From Candidatus Bathyarchaeota archaeon (GTDB lineage: Archaea > Thermoproteota > Bathyarchaeia > Bathyarchaeales > Bathycorpusculaceae), in the NCBI GenBank assembly GCA_026014745.1, contig JAOZHS010000001.1:930001-994000 (forward strand): a DNA stretch of 64,000 nucleotides. The letters are read 5' to 3'. Position 1 is the first letter of the stretch. The number at the start of each line of letters is the position of its first letter. The position numbers and the translations under genes are program-made. The notes below the pieces were generated by a model. It was not told where the DNA came from and searched no databases. It was given only the letters and a program-made list of their open reading frames with translations. Below, piece after piece: positions 43,545 to 52,569 of the stretch.

Positions 43545-46382
43545 ATGGTCACTACAAACCTTGACAAGATTTTCAATCCAAAAAGTGTAGCTATCATTGG
43601 AGCCAGTGACGTAGAAGGTTCAGTAGGTTACGCTATCGTCAAAAACTTCACTCAAAGCGGCTACACTGGAAAAATATATTTCGTCAACATAAAAAAGCCA
43701 GAGATACTAGGGGTAAAAACATACCCATCAGTCGATCAAATTCCCGATCCCGTGGATTTAGCATTGATTGCCACACCCGCCAAAACCGTCCCCACAGTTA
43801 TGGAGGAATGCGGCAAAGCCAACGTTAAAGGCGTCATCATTGTTTCAGCGGGTTTCAAAGAAATTGGTGCTGAAGGCAAAGCCCTCGAAGAGAAAGTTGG
43901 AGAAGTCGCCAAGAAATATGGCATCCGTGTCGTTGGACCTAACTGCATAGGTGTTCTGCGCCCCAGAATCAACCTCAACGCCACATTCCTTGACAAGATG
44001 CCCAAACCCGGCAACGTCGCGTTTCTCTCTCAAAGCGGCGCTTTGGGTTCAGCAATCCTTGACTGGGCAATTCATGAAAACATCGGGTTTAGTAACTTCG
44101 TTTCCGTTGGCTCCATGATTGATGTGGACTTCGGTGACCTTATCGACTATTTTGGCGGCGACCCAAAAACCAAAAGCATCCTCATGTATGTTGAAGGCAT
44201 AACTGAAGCTCGCAAATTCATGAGCGCCGCCCGCCACTTTGCACGAACTAAACCCATCATTGTTGTTAAAAGCGGCAAATTCTCAGAAAGCGCAAAAGCA
44301 GCAGCATCCCACACAGGTTCACTGTCAGGTTCAGACGACATCTACGACGCCGCGTTTAAACGCGCAGGTGTAGTACGTGTTAATGATATTGCTGACCTCT
44401 TTAACGCGGCTGAAGTTTTAGGCACCCAACCCCTGCCAAAAGGACCCCGACTCGCCATAATCACTAATGCAGGCGGACCCGGAGTCATGGCAACCGACGC
44501 CCTCATAGGCTTTGGTGGACAAATCGCTAAAATCAGCCAAAAATCCATCGATTCCCTCAACGCTGTGCTTCCACCGTTCTGGAGTCACGGCAACCCAATC
44601 GACGTTTTGGGTGACGCAAAAGCAGACCGCTACAAAGCAGCCCTAGACGCCGCCCTTAAAGACGACAACGTGGACGGAATCTTGGTTATTTTCACTCAGC
44701 AAGCTGTTTCTGAATCAGTGGAAATCGCCAAAAACATCGTGGAATTGGTACGCAGCCAAGCCTATCAGAACAAGACCATCGTTACATCATTTATGGGCTA
44801 TGGCGCCGTGCAGGAAGCCAACAACATCTTAAACGCCAACAACATCCCCACCTACAGCACACCTGAACAGGCTATCAAAACCTACATGTACATGTATGAT
44901 TACTCGCGAAACATTGACTTACTCTACCAAACCCCCGAAGAGCTACCCGTAGATGAGTCTCCGCCTAAACGCCCCATCATGGCAATCCTTCGTAACGCTG
45001 CGTTTGAAGACCGCGAAATCCTCACTGAGGACGAAGCTAAAAAAATCCTCAAATACTACAATTTCCCCGTCATCAAAACCGAAGTCGCCAACAACGTCGA
45101 CGAAGCAGTTGCATTCGCACAGAGCATGGGTTTCCCTGTTGTGCTAAAGATTCTCTCGCCCCAAATCATCCACAAATCTGATGCGGGAGGAGTAATCCTA
45201 AACATTAACACTCCAACAGAAGTCCGCGAAGCCTTCGAACTGCTCATCCAACGCGCCACCGCATACAACCCCAACGCCCAAATCATCGGCGTAACCGTAC
45301 AACCCATGGTTGAAAAGAAAGGTTACGAAATCATCCTCGGCGGCAAATCAGACCCCGTCTTTGGTCCCGTCGTCCTCTTTGGTATGGGCGGCGTCGGTGT
45401 AGAACTATTCAAAGACTACGCTATTGGTCTGCCCCCTCTAAACACCACTCTAATCCATCGCATGCTTGAAGAAACCAAAGTTTACCGCCTCCTCAAAGGC
45501 TACCGTGGCTCCGCACCCGTTGACCTAAAACGCCTCGACGAAACCATCTTGACTTTCTCGCGGTTGCTGGTTGATTTCCCGCAAATCAAAGAAATCGACA
45601 TCAACCCCATGCTTATCAGCGAAAAAGAAGCATGCATCCTTGACGCCCGCATAGTTGTGGACAAAGAAAAAATCTGCCGCAAATTTGAGCGCCACGAGCA
45701 CATGGTTGTTAGTCCGTATCCAAAAAAATACGAGATCCTGTGGCTCCTCAAAAACGGTCAGGAAACTTTGCTGAGACCTATTAAACCGGAAGATGAACCA
45801 ATGTGGCTAGAATGGTTCCAGAGCCTCTCTGAAGAATCCATCCGATACCGATTCTTCCAGATGTTAAAAGATACACCCCACGAAGTCCGTGTACGCTACT
45901 GCAACGTAGACTATGACCGAGAGGTCGCTTTAGTTGCGGAGATGGTTGAGAATGGCAAACGCAAAATCCTCGGTGTTAGCCGCCTCAGCATAGAATCCGA
46001 TGGTAAACACGGCGAAATGGCTTTCATTGTATCTGACTACTGGCAAGGCTTAGGTTTAGGAACTAAAATAGTTGACTATACACTTGACATTGCAAAAGAG
46101 AAAGGCGTCGAAAGCGTCTATGCCATTATGCTCCAAGACAACTACCGCGCATTGAGCCTCACCAAAAAGATGGGCTTTAACCTCGAATACTTAAGCGACG
46201 GAACCGTTAAAGGCATCTTAGACCTCAAAAACGAAGACGTAGACACCCGCTGCCTCCGACAACAAAAACAAGCCGAACCCGTCAAAGAAAAGAAATCTGT
46301 TCCGCAGCCCCCAGTTCAAGAGGCTCCTGTTTCCGCCGACAAACCTGTCGCGCATAAACAAGCCGAAAAAACCCCCGCCTAA
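43545..46382 (+). CDS. ADP-forming acyl-CoA synthetase (alpha-beta fusion) with C-terminal GNAT acetyltransferase
   Basis: 945 aa. CoA-binding and ligase domains (about 1-455) contain SVAIIGASDVEGSVGYA and the phospho-histidine loop AAASHTGSLSGSDDIYDAA (His near 256). An ATP-grasp beta part (about 480-710) contains IIHKSDAGGVILN (second His near 543). A GNAT domain follows (about 730-890: LRPIKPEDEPMWLEWF, HGEMAFIVSDYWQGLGLGTKIVDYTLDIA). A Pro/Lys/Glu tail ends it. The layout is that of the Pat protein acetyltransferase, but unlike Salmonella Pat both catalytic His are kept, so it can probably make ATP from acyl-CoA as well as acetylate proteins. ATG at 43545; the open frame starts at TTG 43515. 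Confidence 0.92.
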   Translation: MVTTNLDKIFNPKSVAIIGASDVEGSVGYAIVKNFTQSGYTGKIYFVNIKKPEILGVKTYPSVDQIPDPVDLALIATPAKTVPTVMEECGKANVKGVIIVSAGFKEIGAEGKALEEKVGEVAKKYGIRVVGPNCIGVLRPRINLNATFLDKMPKPGNVAFLSQSGALGSAILDWAIHENIGFSNFVSVGSMIDVDFGDLIDYFGGDPKTKSILMYVEGITEARKFMSAARHFARTKPIIVVKSGKFSESAKAAASHTGSLSGSDDIYDAAFKRAGVVRVNDIADLFNAAEVLGTQPLPKGPRLAIITNAGGPGVMATDALIGFGGQIAKISQKSIDSLNAVLPPFWSHGNPIDVLGDAKADRYKAALDAALKDDNVDGILVIFTQQAVSESVEIAKNIVELVRSQAYQNKTIVTSFMGYGAVQEANNILNANNIPTYSTPEQAIKTYMYMYDYSRNIDLLYQTPEELPVDESPPKRPIMAILRNAAFEDREILTEDEAKKILKYYNFPVIKTEVANNVDEAVAFAQSMGFPVVLKILSPQIIHKSDAGGVILNINTPTEVREAFELLIQRATAYNPNAQIIGVTVQPMVEKKGYEIILGGKSDPVFGPVVLFGMGGVGVELFKDYAIGLPPLNTTLIHRMLEETKVYRLLKGYRGSAPVDLKRLDETILTFSRLLVDFPQIKEIDINPMLISEKEACILDARIVVDKEKICRKFERHEHMVVSPYPKKYEILWLLKNGQETLLRPIKPEDEPMWLEWFQSLSEESIRYRFFQMLKDTPHEVRVRYCNVDYDREVALVAEMVENGKRKILGVSRLSIESDGKHGEMAFIVSDYWQGLGLGTKIVDYTLDIAKEKGVESVYAIMLQDNYRALSLTKKMGFNLEYLSDGTVKGILDLKNEDVDTRCLRQQKQAEPVKEKKSVPQPPVQEAPVSADKPVAHKQAEKTPA

Positions 46383-46384
46383 AT

Positions 46385-46412
46385 CTTTCTTCTTTTCTTT
46401 TTGTTTTTTATT
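46385..46412 (+). terminator. T-rich terminator
   Basis: CTTTCTTCTTTTCTTTTTG followed by six T, immediately after the synthetase stop. Confidence 0.5.
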
Positions 46413-46506
46413 TATAGCTCTTATTTAGCCCATTTTGGCGCAAAGAACATAGCCTCTTGTGTTTTCTGCATAATTTTAAATTTTCAAGCCGCTCTAAGTG
46501 GTATGC

Positions 46507-47943
46507 ATGCGAAGGCTCCTTTGCTGTATGCTCATCGCCACAGTGTTAGTCAGCAGTCTCCTTGTTGTTGCCACGGTTGAGGGCGCTACAACTGTTGGCG
46601 GCACCTTAGCCTCTGACGCTACATGGACTAAGGCGGGCAGCCCCTACCTGCTTGTCAGCTCCCTCTCGGTCCCTCAGGGAGTAACCTTAACCATTGAAGC
46701 AGGGGTAACAGTAGACATCTATTATAATAACCTAAATGTGGCAGGTACTCTTCGGGCGATAGGCACAAAGGATGAACCAGTAATTTTCTCTTCAGGCGCA
46801 AGCGCTTGGAGCACTCCCCGAGTATACTTCCAATCAGGCAGCGCCCCCTGGAATGCTTCAACGGGTTCTGGATGCAAAATCGATTACGCTGTGTTTAACG
46901 GCGCAGCTCTATACGTTACTAGTTGCTCTCCAAAGATTAGCAACAGCTACTTCACTAATCTTCAAACTTCTCTTTATAACAACAATGGTTCACCCTTAAT
47001 TGTAAACAACGCTTTTGACGTCACCAACTATGCTATATACGCTTACGGGGGTTCCCCTGTTATTTTAAAAAACTTCATCAAAGCTTCTACGGGCATCTAC
47101 GCTGGAAGCAACACCTACATATCAGGCAACAACATAACAGGCTGCTCAAACGGCATAGTATTATCAGGTTATAACATTACTGTGGAGCAGAACCTCTTAA
47201 CCGTGAACAGTTATGGCATTGCGGCTGGGCAGCTCACGTGTCTTATTCGAAACAACACAATTGCCCAAAACACAATCGGCATCAACGGCGGCGGGGAAAT
47301 CGTCAACAACACCATAGCTAACAATGGACAAGGCATACGTTTGCTTGTCAGTGGATCGACTGTAACTCAAAACAACATCTACAGCAACACCCAATACAAT
47401 TTCAACTTAGTCCTTCCTGACAGCATTACTGTCTCCGATAACTGGTGGGGAACCACCGATGCCGCAGCCATCAACGCATCCATCTATGACTACAAAAATA
47501 ACCCTATCTTGGGAAACGTAACCTTCACCCCTTACCTAACCCAACGAGTGACGACTGCGCCCGCCCCAGAAAGCCTAAACTGGGTGCCTAACCCCACCCC
47601 AACCTCCATTCCAACCCCCAATCCCACATCATACCCCGTTGCAACGCCCCAGCCGACAACTCCGCCCGAATCCAACAACAATCAGCAAGCAGCCGCCCCC
47701 GCCTCAACCCCTAAACCGACCCCTGAACCCACCGCGACACCTACACCGAAGCCGACGCCAGCTCCAACCGCGACGCATGGGTCAGCCTTAACTTTGGGCG
47801 ATACCTTACAAGATCAACTATTAACGCAACTAAACCTCGTAGAGATGGCAAAGTTGGTGTTGTTTGGGTTGGGTTTATTGTGGGTTGCTGTGCTTTCCGT
47901 TGCGGCGGTTAGGGCGGTCGCCAAAAAATATGTCCACTTTTAA
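46507..47943 (+). CDS. Beta-helix surface protein with Pro/Thr stalk (copy 1)
   Basis: 478 aa. Signal peptide (LLCCMLIATVLVSSLLVVATVEG), then TWTKAGSPYLLVSSLSVPQGVTLTIEAGVTVDI, the N-terminal cap common in archaeal surface beta-helices, and PbH1 repeats (NNITGCSNGIVLSGYNITVEQN, NNTIAQNTIGINGGGEIVNNTI). DNWWGTTDAAAINASIYDYKNN ends the helix. A stalk rich in Pro/Thr (PTPEPTATPTPKPTPAPTAT) and a membrane helix with a VAKKYVHF tail follow. ATG 46507 is used; a GTG at 46498 is possible. Paralogue of the next gene. Confidence 0.82.
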   Translation: MRRLLCCMLIATVLVSSLLVVATVEGATTVGGTLASDATWTKAGSPYLLVSSLSVPQGVTLTIEAGVTVDIYYNNLNVAGTLRAIGTKDEPVIFSSGASAWSTPRVYFQSGSAPWNASTGSGCKIDYAVFNGAALYVTSCSPKISNSYFTNLQTSLYNNNGSPLIVNNAFDVTNYAIYAYGGSPVILKNFIKASTGIYAGSNTYISGNNITGCSNGIVLSGYNITVEQNLLTVNSYGIAAGQLTCLIRNNTIAQNTIGINGGGEIVNNTIANNGQGIRLLVSGSTVTQNNIYSNTQYNFNLVLPDSITVSDNWWGTTDAAAINASIYDYKNNPILGNVTFTPYLTQRVTTAPAPESLNWVPNPTPTSIPTPNPTSYPVATPQPTTPPESNNNQQAAAPASTPKPTPEPTATPTPKPTPAPTATHGSALTLGDTLQDQLLTQLNLVEMAKLVLFGLGLLWVAVLSVAAVRAVAKKYVHF

Positions 47944-48034
47944 CTTTTTCAGGTTGGTTGCTTAGCAGGGTACGGTAAATGAATGTTCGTAAATTATATA
48001 ACAGCAGAACAACGCTGTTCTTAGGGGTACAATT

Positions 48035-49375
48035 ATGCAAAAGCTTGCCTGTGTTGCGCTGATTCTGTTAATAGGGTTTAGTGGCGTGTTTTTTGTTGTT
48101 TCTCCAGTTCGTGGCGAAACTCAGAAAAGCGGTTTAATCACCTCGGATACCACATGGACCGCGGCTGGTAGCCCCTACAGGTTAACTGGACCCGTAGGCG
48201 TGGCAACTGGCGTCACTTTAACAATCGAGCCCGGCGTAACCGTAGACTTCGGAAAATTCTACATGCAAATAAATGGCACCCTAAACGCTCAGGGAACCGC
48301 CGACAACAAAATAATCTTAACATCCTTTTCTGGACGAGACTACACTGGCGCTCCACAGAACATTCAATTTATGCCCCTGAGCACCCCATGGAATAAGCAA
48401 ACGGGCTCTGGCTGCATAATTTCAAACGCCCAAATCAGCATAGTTTCAATTGTAATCAAGGATTGCTCGCCCAAAATAAGCAGTTGTAGCTTATCCGAGC
48501 CCTTAGGCTACACCATAGACATCACCGGGGGGTCAGCGTCTATCACCCAGAACACAATTGACCTCACCGTCGGTGGCGGCATATCCGTAAGTAAAGGGAC
48601 ACCGACAATTTCAGATAACCAAATTACAGGTACATATTACCAGACGGGCATAACGGCAGGCGGCGTCCCAATCTTCAATAACAATACGCTAATCAACCTT
48701 TGGACCGGCATCTCTGCATCGGGCCAAACATATTTTGAAGGCAATATTGTTTCTAACTGTGCCAATATAGGCATAGAATGCTTAAGCTCCACGGTAGCAA
48801 TCTCGCGTAACCAAATTTCCAACAATAAGATCGGTGTTTCTGGAAGCGCAATCATCCAAAATAACGCCATAACAAACAACACCATTGCAATCAAAAACCC
48901 AACCTCTCAGGGCACCATAAACGAAAACAACATCGTTGGCAACACGCAAGGCATAGTTCTTGACAGCGCAGATGACGTCTATGCCGCCCATAACTGGTGG
49001 GGCACAACCGACTCAAACGCGATTCGCCAGACAAATTGGGACTACAAAAACGACTACAACCTTGGCATCGTTACCATTGACCCCGTTTCGACGGCGCCTA
49101 ACCCTGACGCACCAGTCCCCCAAGACGACACCCCCGCAACAACTCCCAAGTCAACAACCACCCAACCCCCCGCAACCACAACGGAGCCCCCCCAAGACCA
49201 AAACACCCAACATGCCTCGCCCACGCCCCTCGGCGACCAATCCTCCAATGCCGCCAGCTCCTTGCCATTTGACCCTCTTGAGGCAGTTGTGATTGTTGTG
49301 GTGGTTTTAGCGATTGTGACTGTTGCGTTTTCCCTTTTCCGAGTTTATCGACGTGTAGATAAACCCAAAGAGTAA
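48035..49375 (+). CDS. Beta-helix surface protein with Pro/Thr stalk (copy 2)
   Basis: 446 aa with the same plan as its upstream neighbour: signal peptide (ACVALILLIGFSGVFFVVSPVRG), TWTAAGSPYRLTGPVGVATGVTLTIEPGVTVDF, PbH1 repeats (NNKIGVSGSAIIQNNAITNNTIAIKN), HNWWGTTDSNAIRQTNWDYKND, a Pro/Thr/Gln stalk and a C-terminal membrane helix with basic tail RVYRRVDKPKE. The two arose by tandem duplication. Ligand unknown; such proteins are likely S-layer-associated or carbohydrate-binding. ATG start. Confidence 0.82.
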   Translation: MQKLACVALILLIGFSGVFFVVSPVRGETQKSGLITSDTTWTAAGSPYRLTGPVGVATGVTLTIEPGVTVDFGKFYMQINGTLNAQGTADNKIILTSFSGRDYTGAPQNIQFMPLSTPWNKQTGSGCIISNAQISIVSIVIKDCSPKISSCSLSEPLGYTIDITGGSASITQNTIDLTVGGGISVSKGTPTISDNQITGTYYQTGITAGGVPIFNNNTLINLWTGISASGQTYFEGNIVSNCANIGIECLSSTVAISRNQISNNKIGVSGSAIIQNNAITNNTIAIKNPTSQGTINENNIVGNTQGIVLDSADDVYAAHNWWGTTDSNAIRQTNWDYKNDYNLGIVTIDPVSTAPNPDAPVPQDDTPATTPKSTTTQPPATTTEPPQDQNTQHASPTPLGDQSSNAASSLPFDPLEAVVIVVVVLAIVTVAFSLFRVYRRVDKPKE

Positions 49376-49544
49376 CAACCAACCTATTTGGCGTCTATTT
49401 GGATCCTATTAGTGGTTCTATGCAGAAACCTAAGAGGGGTAGGTCACTATTGACCCAAAACCAGCCCAAAAACATGTTGAAAACCAGTAGACTAGCTAAT
49501 TTATGGGCGCCTTTTGAGGAACACTTTTCTTAGAGGATATTGAG

Positions 49545-50015
49545 TCAGGTTATGGCTGGTTCTTCTAGACGCTTAGGTTTTGTTTCAGTTTCAAAAAGGC
49601 GCTTAATTTTTTCAGGCATATTCCCCGCGACTTTCTGCATTTCCCCACTGCCTATGCGGCGGTTAAGCACTCCAATAACGGCGGTGGTTACTGCTTCGGC
49701 GTCGATTAAGTTGCGTCTTTTGGGGTCATAATTTTGTTGCACATAGTCGTAGAATTCTTCAGGGTTCTTTATGTGCAGGGGTTTGTCTTTGAGGTCATAG
49801 CCATCCAGCATCATCCCCTTTAGTATCACTGGTAAATTAGAACTTAGATGCACAACTTCTTCCATGGGCAAGCGGTCGCGGATGGCATGTAACACGGCTT
49901 TGATGGCTTTGTAGGCTTCGTCTCGGCTATCCCACTCCAACTCCGTTTGAACATCAACAATCCACTGAACCGCGATTTGGATACTGCGGTCCAGAGATAA
50001 AATATTTGTTGACAA
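49545..50015 (-). CDS. DUF2267 protein
   Basis: 156 aa. The core AVQWIVDVQTELEWDSRDEAYKAIKAVLHAIRDRLPMEEVVHLSSNLPVILKGMMLDGYD is the DUF2267 helical signature (duplicated four-helix units); its second half has EAVTTAVIGVLNRRIGSGEMQKVAGNMPEKIKRLF. Function unknown, but DUF2267 genes in bacteria often sit with phosphoribosyltransferase and dienelactone-hydrolase-like genes, as here. I use TTG 50015 with GAAGGTGA upstream; a TATA box (CATATAAAAAG, about 50088-50098) makes the open-frame start at 50087 unlikely. Confidence 0.8.
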   Translation of the reverse strand: MSTNILSLDRSIQIAVQWIVDVQTELEWDSRDEAYKAIKAVLHAIRDRLPMEEVVHLSSNLPVILKGMMLDGYDLKDKPLHIKNPEEFYDYVQQNYDPKRRNLIDAEAVTTAVIGVLNRRIGSGEMQKVAGNMPEKIKRLFETETKPKRLEEPAIT

Positions 50016-50138
50016 AACGTCACCTTCACTTGCGCAATGCGCCACGGTAATCTTAAACGTTTGTTGGCGCCCCGTGTAGTCAACCACTTTTTATATGTAG
50101 ATTCCCCATTAAAATACACAAGTTTTGGGGAAGATTGA

Positions 50139-50810
50139 ATGCAGTATTTTTCTGACCGCACAGACGCTGGCAAACGGTTAGTCAGAGCATTGGCTGATTA
50201 TTATTTTAAAGATGGGTTGGTGCTGGCTATTCCGCGGGGCGGCGTCGTGGTAGGGTTTGAGATTGCACAGGCGTTTCGGTTGCCCCTTGACGTGATTATT
50301 CCACATAAGCTTGGTGCACCCGACAACGAGGAGCTGGCGATTGGAGCCGTGGCAGAGGACGGTACCATGTTTTTGGATGACAACCTAATCACCTACATGG
50401 GTGTATCGCGCGAGTATATCCATCAAGAAAGCGAGCGGCAACGCCAAGAAATTGCTCGTCGGCTCGAGATTTATCGGCAGGATTCTGCTCCTTTTGATTT
50501 GCGGGGTCGCGATGTAGTTATCGCGGATGATGGCATCGCAACAGGTGCCACCATGAAGGCAGCGTTAGCGTCGGTGAAGAAACGAGGCGCCTCAACCGTA
50601 ACTGTGGCTGTTCCAGTTGGGCCTCCGTCAACCATAAATGCGCTCAAAAAACAAGCCGACCTCGTAGTATGCCCCTATATGCCCGACGATTTCCATGCCA
50701 TCGGGCAATTCTACGGAGACTTTGAGCAAGTCACCGACCTAGAAGTAATCCAACTGCTCAAAGATGCCCGTCAAAACTTCACGAGCAAACATGGAGTTGT
50801 GGTTCTATGA
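50139..50810 (+). CDS. Phosphoribosyltransferase family protein
   Basis: 223 aa with the PRTase type I fold. The PRPP loop is VVIADDGIATGATMKAAL (about 126-143), the N-terminal half has VLAIPRGGVVVGFEIAQAFRLPLDVIIPHKLGAPDNEELAIGAVAEDG, a signature of the stand-alone PRTases usually found next to alpha/beta hydrolases. Substrate unknown. ATG with SD GGGGAAG and a TATA box (TTTTATATG) 45 bases upstream shared with the divergent DUF2267 gene. Overlaps the hydrolase start by four bases. Confidence 0.88.
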   Translation: MQYFSDRTDAGKRLVRALADYYFKDGLVLAIPRGGVVVGFEIAQAFRLPLDVIIPHKLGAPDNEELAIGAVAEDGTMFLDDNLITYMGVSREYIHQESERQRQEIARRLEIYRQDSAPFDLRGRDVVIADDGIATGATMKAALASVKKRGASTVTVAVPVGPPSTINALKKQADLVVCPYMPDDFHAIGQFYGDFEQVTDLEVIQLLKDARQNFTSKHGVVVL

Positions 50811-51490
50811 TGAAACAAGAAATTACCCTAAGAATCCCCGTTGGAGACATCGAAGTTCAAGGGAACTTAACCTTGCCTCCCGACGCGTTTTGTGTTGTGG
50901 TGTTTGTGCATGGCAGCGGCAGCAGCAGGTTTAGCCCCCGCAATCAATATGTCGCCACACAATTCAACAAACAAAAAATTGGAACCCTGCTCTTTGACCT
51001 TCTTACCCCTGAAGAGGAAGAAGTTGACGTGACAACTGCCGAGTATCGCTTCGACATTGATTTGTTGACGGAGCGGCTCATGGGTGTGACTCGGTGGCTG
51101 CGCGAAGACCCCTTGACCCAGCATTATAAGCTTGGCTATTTCGGTGCCAGCACGGGGGCTGCAGCTGCGTTAATTGCGTCAGCGAAACTTGAGGAGGATG
51201 TAGCGGCGGTGGTGTCGCGTGGAGGACGCCCTGATTTGGCGGGGGAGTATCTTTCAAGTGTTATAGCTCCGACGCTTTTGATAGTGGGCGGGTTAGACAC
51301 GGGAGTTATCGCCCTAAACAAAAGCGCTATGGCTCAGATGAACGCTGAAAAGCGGCTCGTTATCATTACGGGGGCTACGCATCTTTTTGAGGAACCAGGA
51401 AAACTTGAAGAAGTCGCCCGCTACGCAGCCGACTGGTTCAAGCGTTACCTGTCCTTAGCCTATGCCCCAGAGGTACCTGAACAAAAATAG
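50807..51490 (+). CDS. Alpha/beta hydrolase (dienelactone hydrolase-like)
   Basis: 227 aa. Oxyanion-hole region VVFVHGSGSSRFSPRN, nucleophile elbow GASTGAAAAL (Ser in G-x-S-x-G), a possible acid in LLIVGGLDTGV and His in ITGATHLFEEPG. It belongs to the dienelactone-hydrolase-like group that is regularly fused or coupled to phosphoribosyltransferases. Its ATG overlaps the upstream stop (ATGA), so the two products are made together. Cytoplasmic. Confidence 0.9.
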   Translation: MMKQEITLRIPVGDIEVQGNLTLPPDAFCVVVFVHGSGSSRFSPRNQYVATQFNKQKIGTLLFDLLTPEEEEVDVTTAEYRFDIDLLTERLMGVTRWLREDPLTQHYKLGYFGASTGAAAALIASAKLEEDVAAVVSRGGRPDLAGEYLSSVIAPTLLIVGGLDTGVIALNKSAMAQMNAEKRLVIITGATHLFEEPGKLEEVARYAADWFKRYLSLAYAPEVPEQK

Positions 51491-51505
51491 GCGAGTTTGG
51501 GGGTT

Positions 51506-52225
51506 TTATCTAAACCCCACAGAGAGCCGAACTCCCTTATTGGCGAAATAGCCAAACGGCATCTTCACTTTGTCGCCATACACCTGTTTAAGCAGATTAG
51601 TGAAGTCGCTGTTCTCATCCATGCGGAACTCAAACGTCCCAGTGTTTGTTTTAACTTTTAATTCAAATTCATGCTGGTTTGTGTTTAAGTCTTTGAGGTG
51701 AAGCTTTAACTCGTTTATCATGTTGTTGTAGACTTGGAAGTTCCCTGGGGTTTCAGCTAAAATCGCTTCAGGCGCCATATTCAAGTATTTTTTTGCATAA
51801 CCAAAGGATGCTTTAAGTTGGTCTGACCATTGCCCCCAGAAACCTTTCCCATCCGATTTAGCTTGGTCTCTGGCTTGCTGCACAGCTGCCGTTAACATCG
51901 CCGGAGTCATTTGAGCAAAAATGAAGCGTTGCGTCGTTACCACGCCAGTGTAGGAGTCATATCTGCCTAGCGATTTGTGTTTTCGGAGCACAATTACGCC
52001 GACTATGCCTTCACCCGTAGCTTGAGGTGCGCGTGCCACTGGTGTTGGTGCCGATTGAGGCTTTGCCTGCATGGATGGCGGCGGCGGAGGAGGCGGCATA
52101 TAATTTACATTCGCCGTTTGGGGAGATGCAGGTTGACTTACGGTTTGGCGTCTTGAGGCGCCGCATTTGCCACAAAAATTCGCTTGAGTGTCAAGTGGTG
52201 AACCACAATTTTCACAGTAAGGCAT
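51506..52225 (-). CDS. Zinc-ribbon protein with PH-like C-terminal domain
   Basis: 239 aa. The N-terminal MPYCENCGSPLDTQANFCGKCGASRR is a zinc ribbon with four Cys. A Pro/Gln/Ala-rich linker (about 30-75) with a PPPPPPP run follows. The C-terminal domain (about 80-239) begins GIVGVIVLRKHKSLGRYDSYTGVVTTQRFIFAQM, which resembles PH-like beta-barrels of zinc-ribbon-PH proteins; FELKVKTNTGTFEFRMDENSDFTNLLKQV closes it. Function unknown. ATG at 52225; an upstream start at 52234 adds three residues. Confidence 0.75.
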   Translation of the reverse strand: MPYCENCGSPLDTQANFCGKCGASRRQTVSQPASPQTANVNYMPPPPPPPSMQAKPQSAPTPVARAPQATGEGIVGVIVLRKHKSLGRYDSYTGVVTTQRFIFAQMTPAMLTAAVQQARDQAKSDGKGFWGQWSDQLKASFGYAKKYLNMAPEAILAETPGNFQVYNNMINELKLHLKDLNTNQHEFELKVKTNTGTFEFRMDENSDFTNLLKQVYGDKVKMPFGYFANKGVRLSVGFR

Positions 52226-52354
52226 ACAAATCACCCCTATAATTCTGTGAATTCACATAAAAATTTTCCTCCGACTCGGGAAGCCTTTACCAGTAATTTT
52301 TAAATCCCAAAAAAACAACATATATCTTAGAAGAATTTTTGGAAGGTGCTTTTT

Positions 52355-52528
52355 TTGGTTAAACAAAAAGGTGACCAGTACGAATGTGGAGAATGCGGTC
52401 TTGTTGTTATTGTTGAAGACCCCTGCGGATGCGACGAAACATGCGAACTCATCTGCTGTAATGAACCCATGAAACCAGTCAAGTCATCAGCAAAAAAACC
52501 TAAGGCGGCAGCAAAAAAAGAAGCTTAA
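52355..52528 (+). CDS. Desulforedoxin-like small metal protein with extra cysteines
   Basis: 57 aa. YECGECGLVVIVEDP...CCNEPMKP matches the desulforedoxin / desulfoferrodoxin N-terminal rubredoxin-like site (C-x2-C ... C-C). Between them a short insertion CGCDETC brings three extra cysteines, giving seven in all. The tail is Lys/Ala-rich. It probably holds iron or zinc; a role in electron transfer or superoxide handling is possible. TTG start at 52355 is six bases after GGAAGGTG. TATA-like TATATCTTAG upstream. Confidence 0.75.
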   Translation: MVKQKGDQYECGECGLVVIVEDPCGCDETCELICCNEPMKPVKSSAKKPKAAAKKEA

Positions 52529-52569
52529 CCGCAAAAACACAGCAATCTGCTAATCTTCTCTCTTTTTGT

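Noticed and set aside
49540-49731. Plus-strand frame overlapping the DUF2267 gene end
   Set aside because: Antisense to a conserved domain and without promoter or SD.
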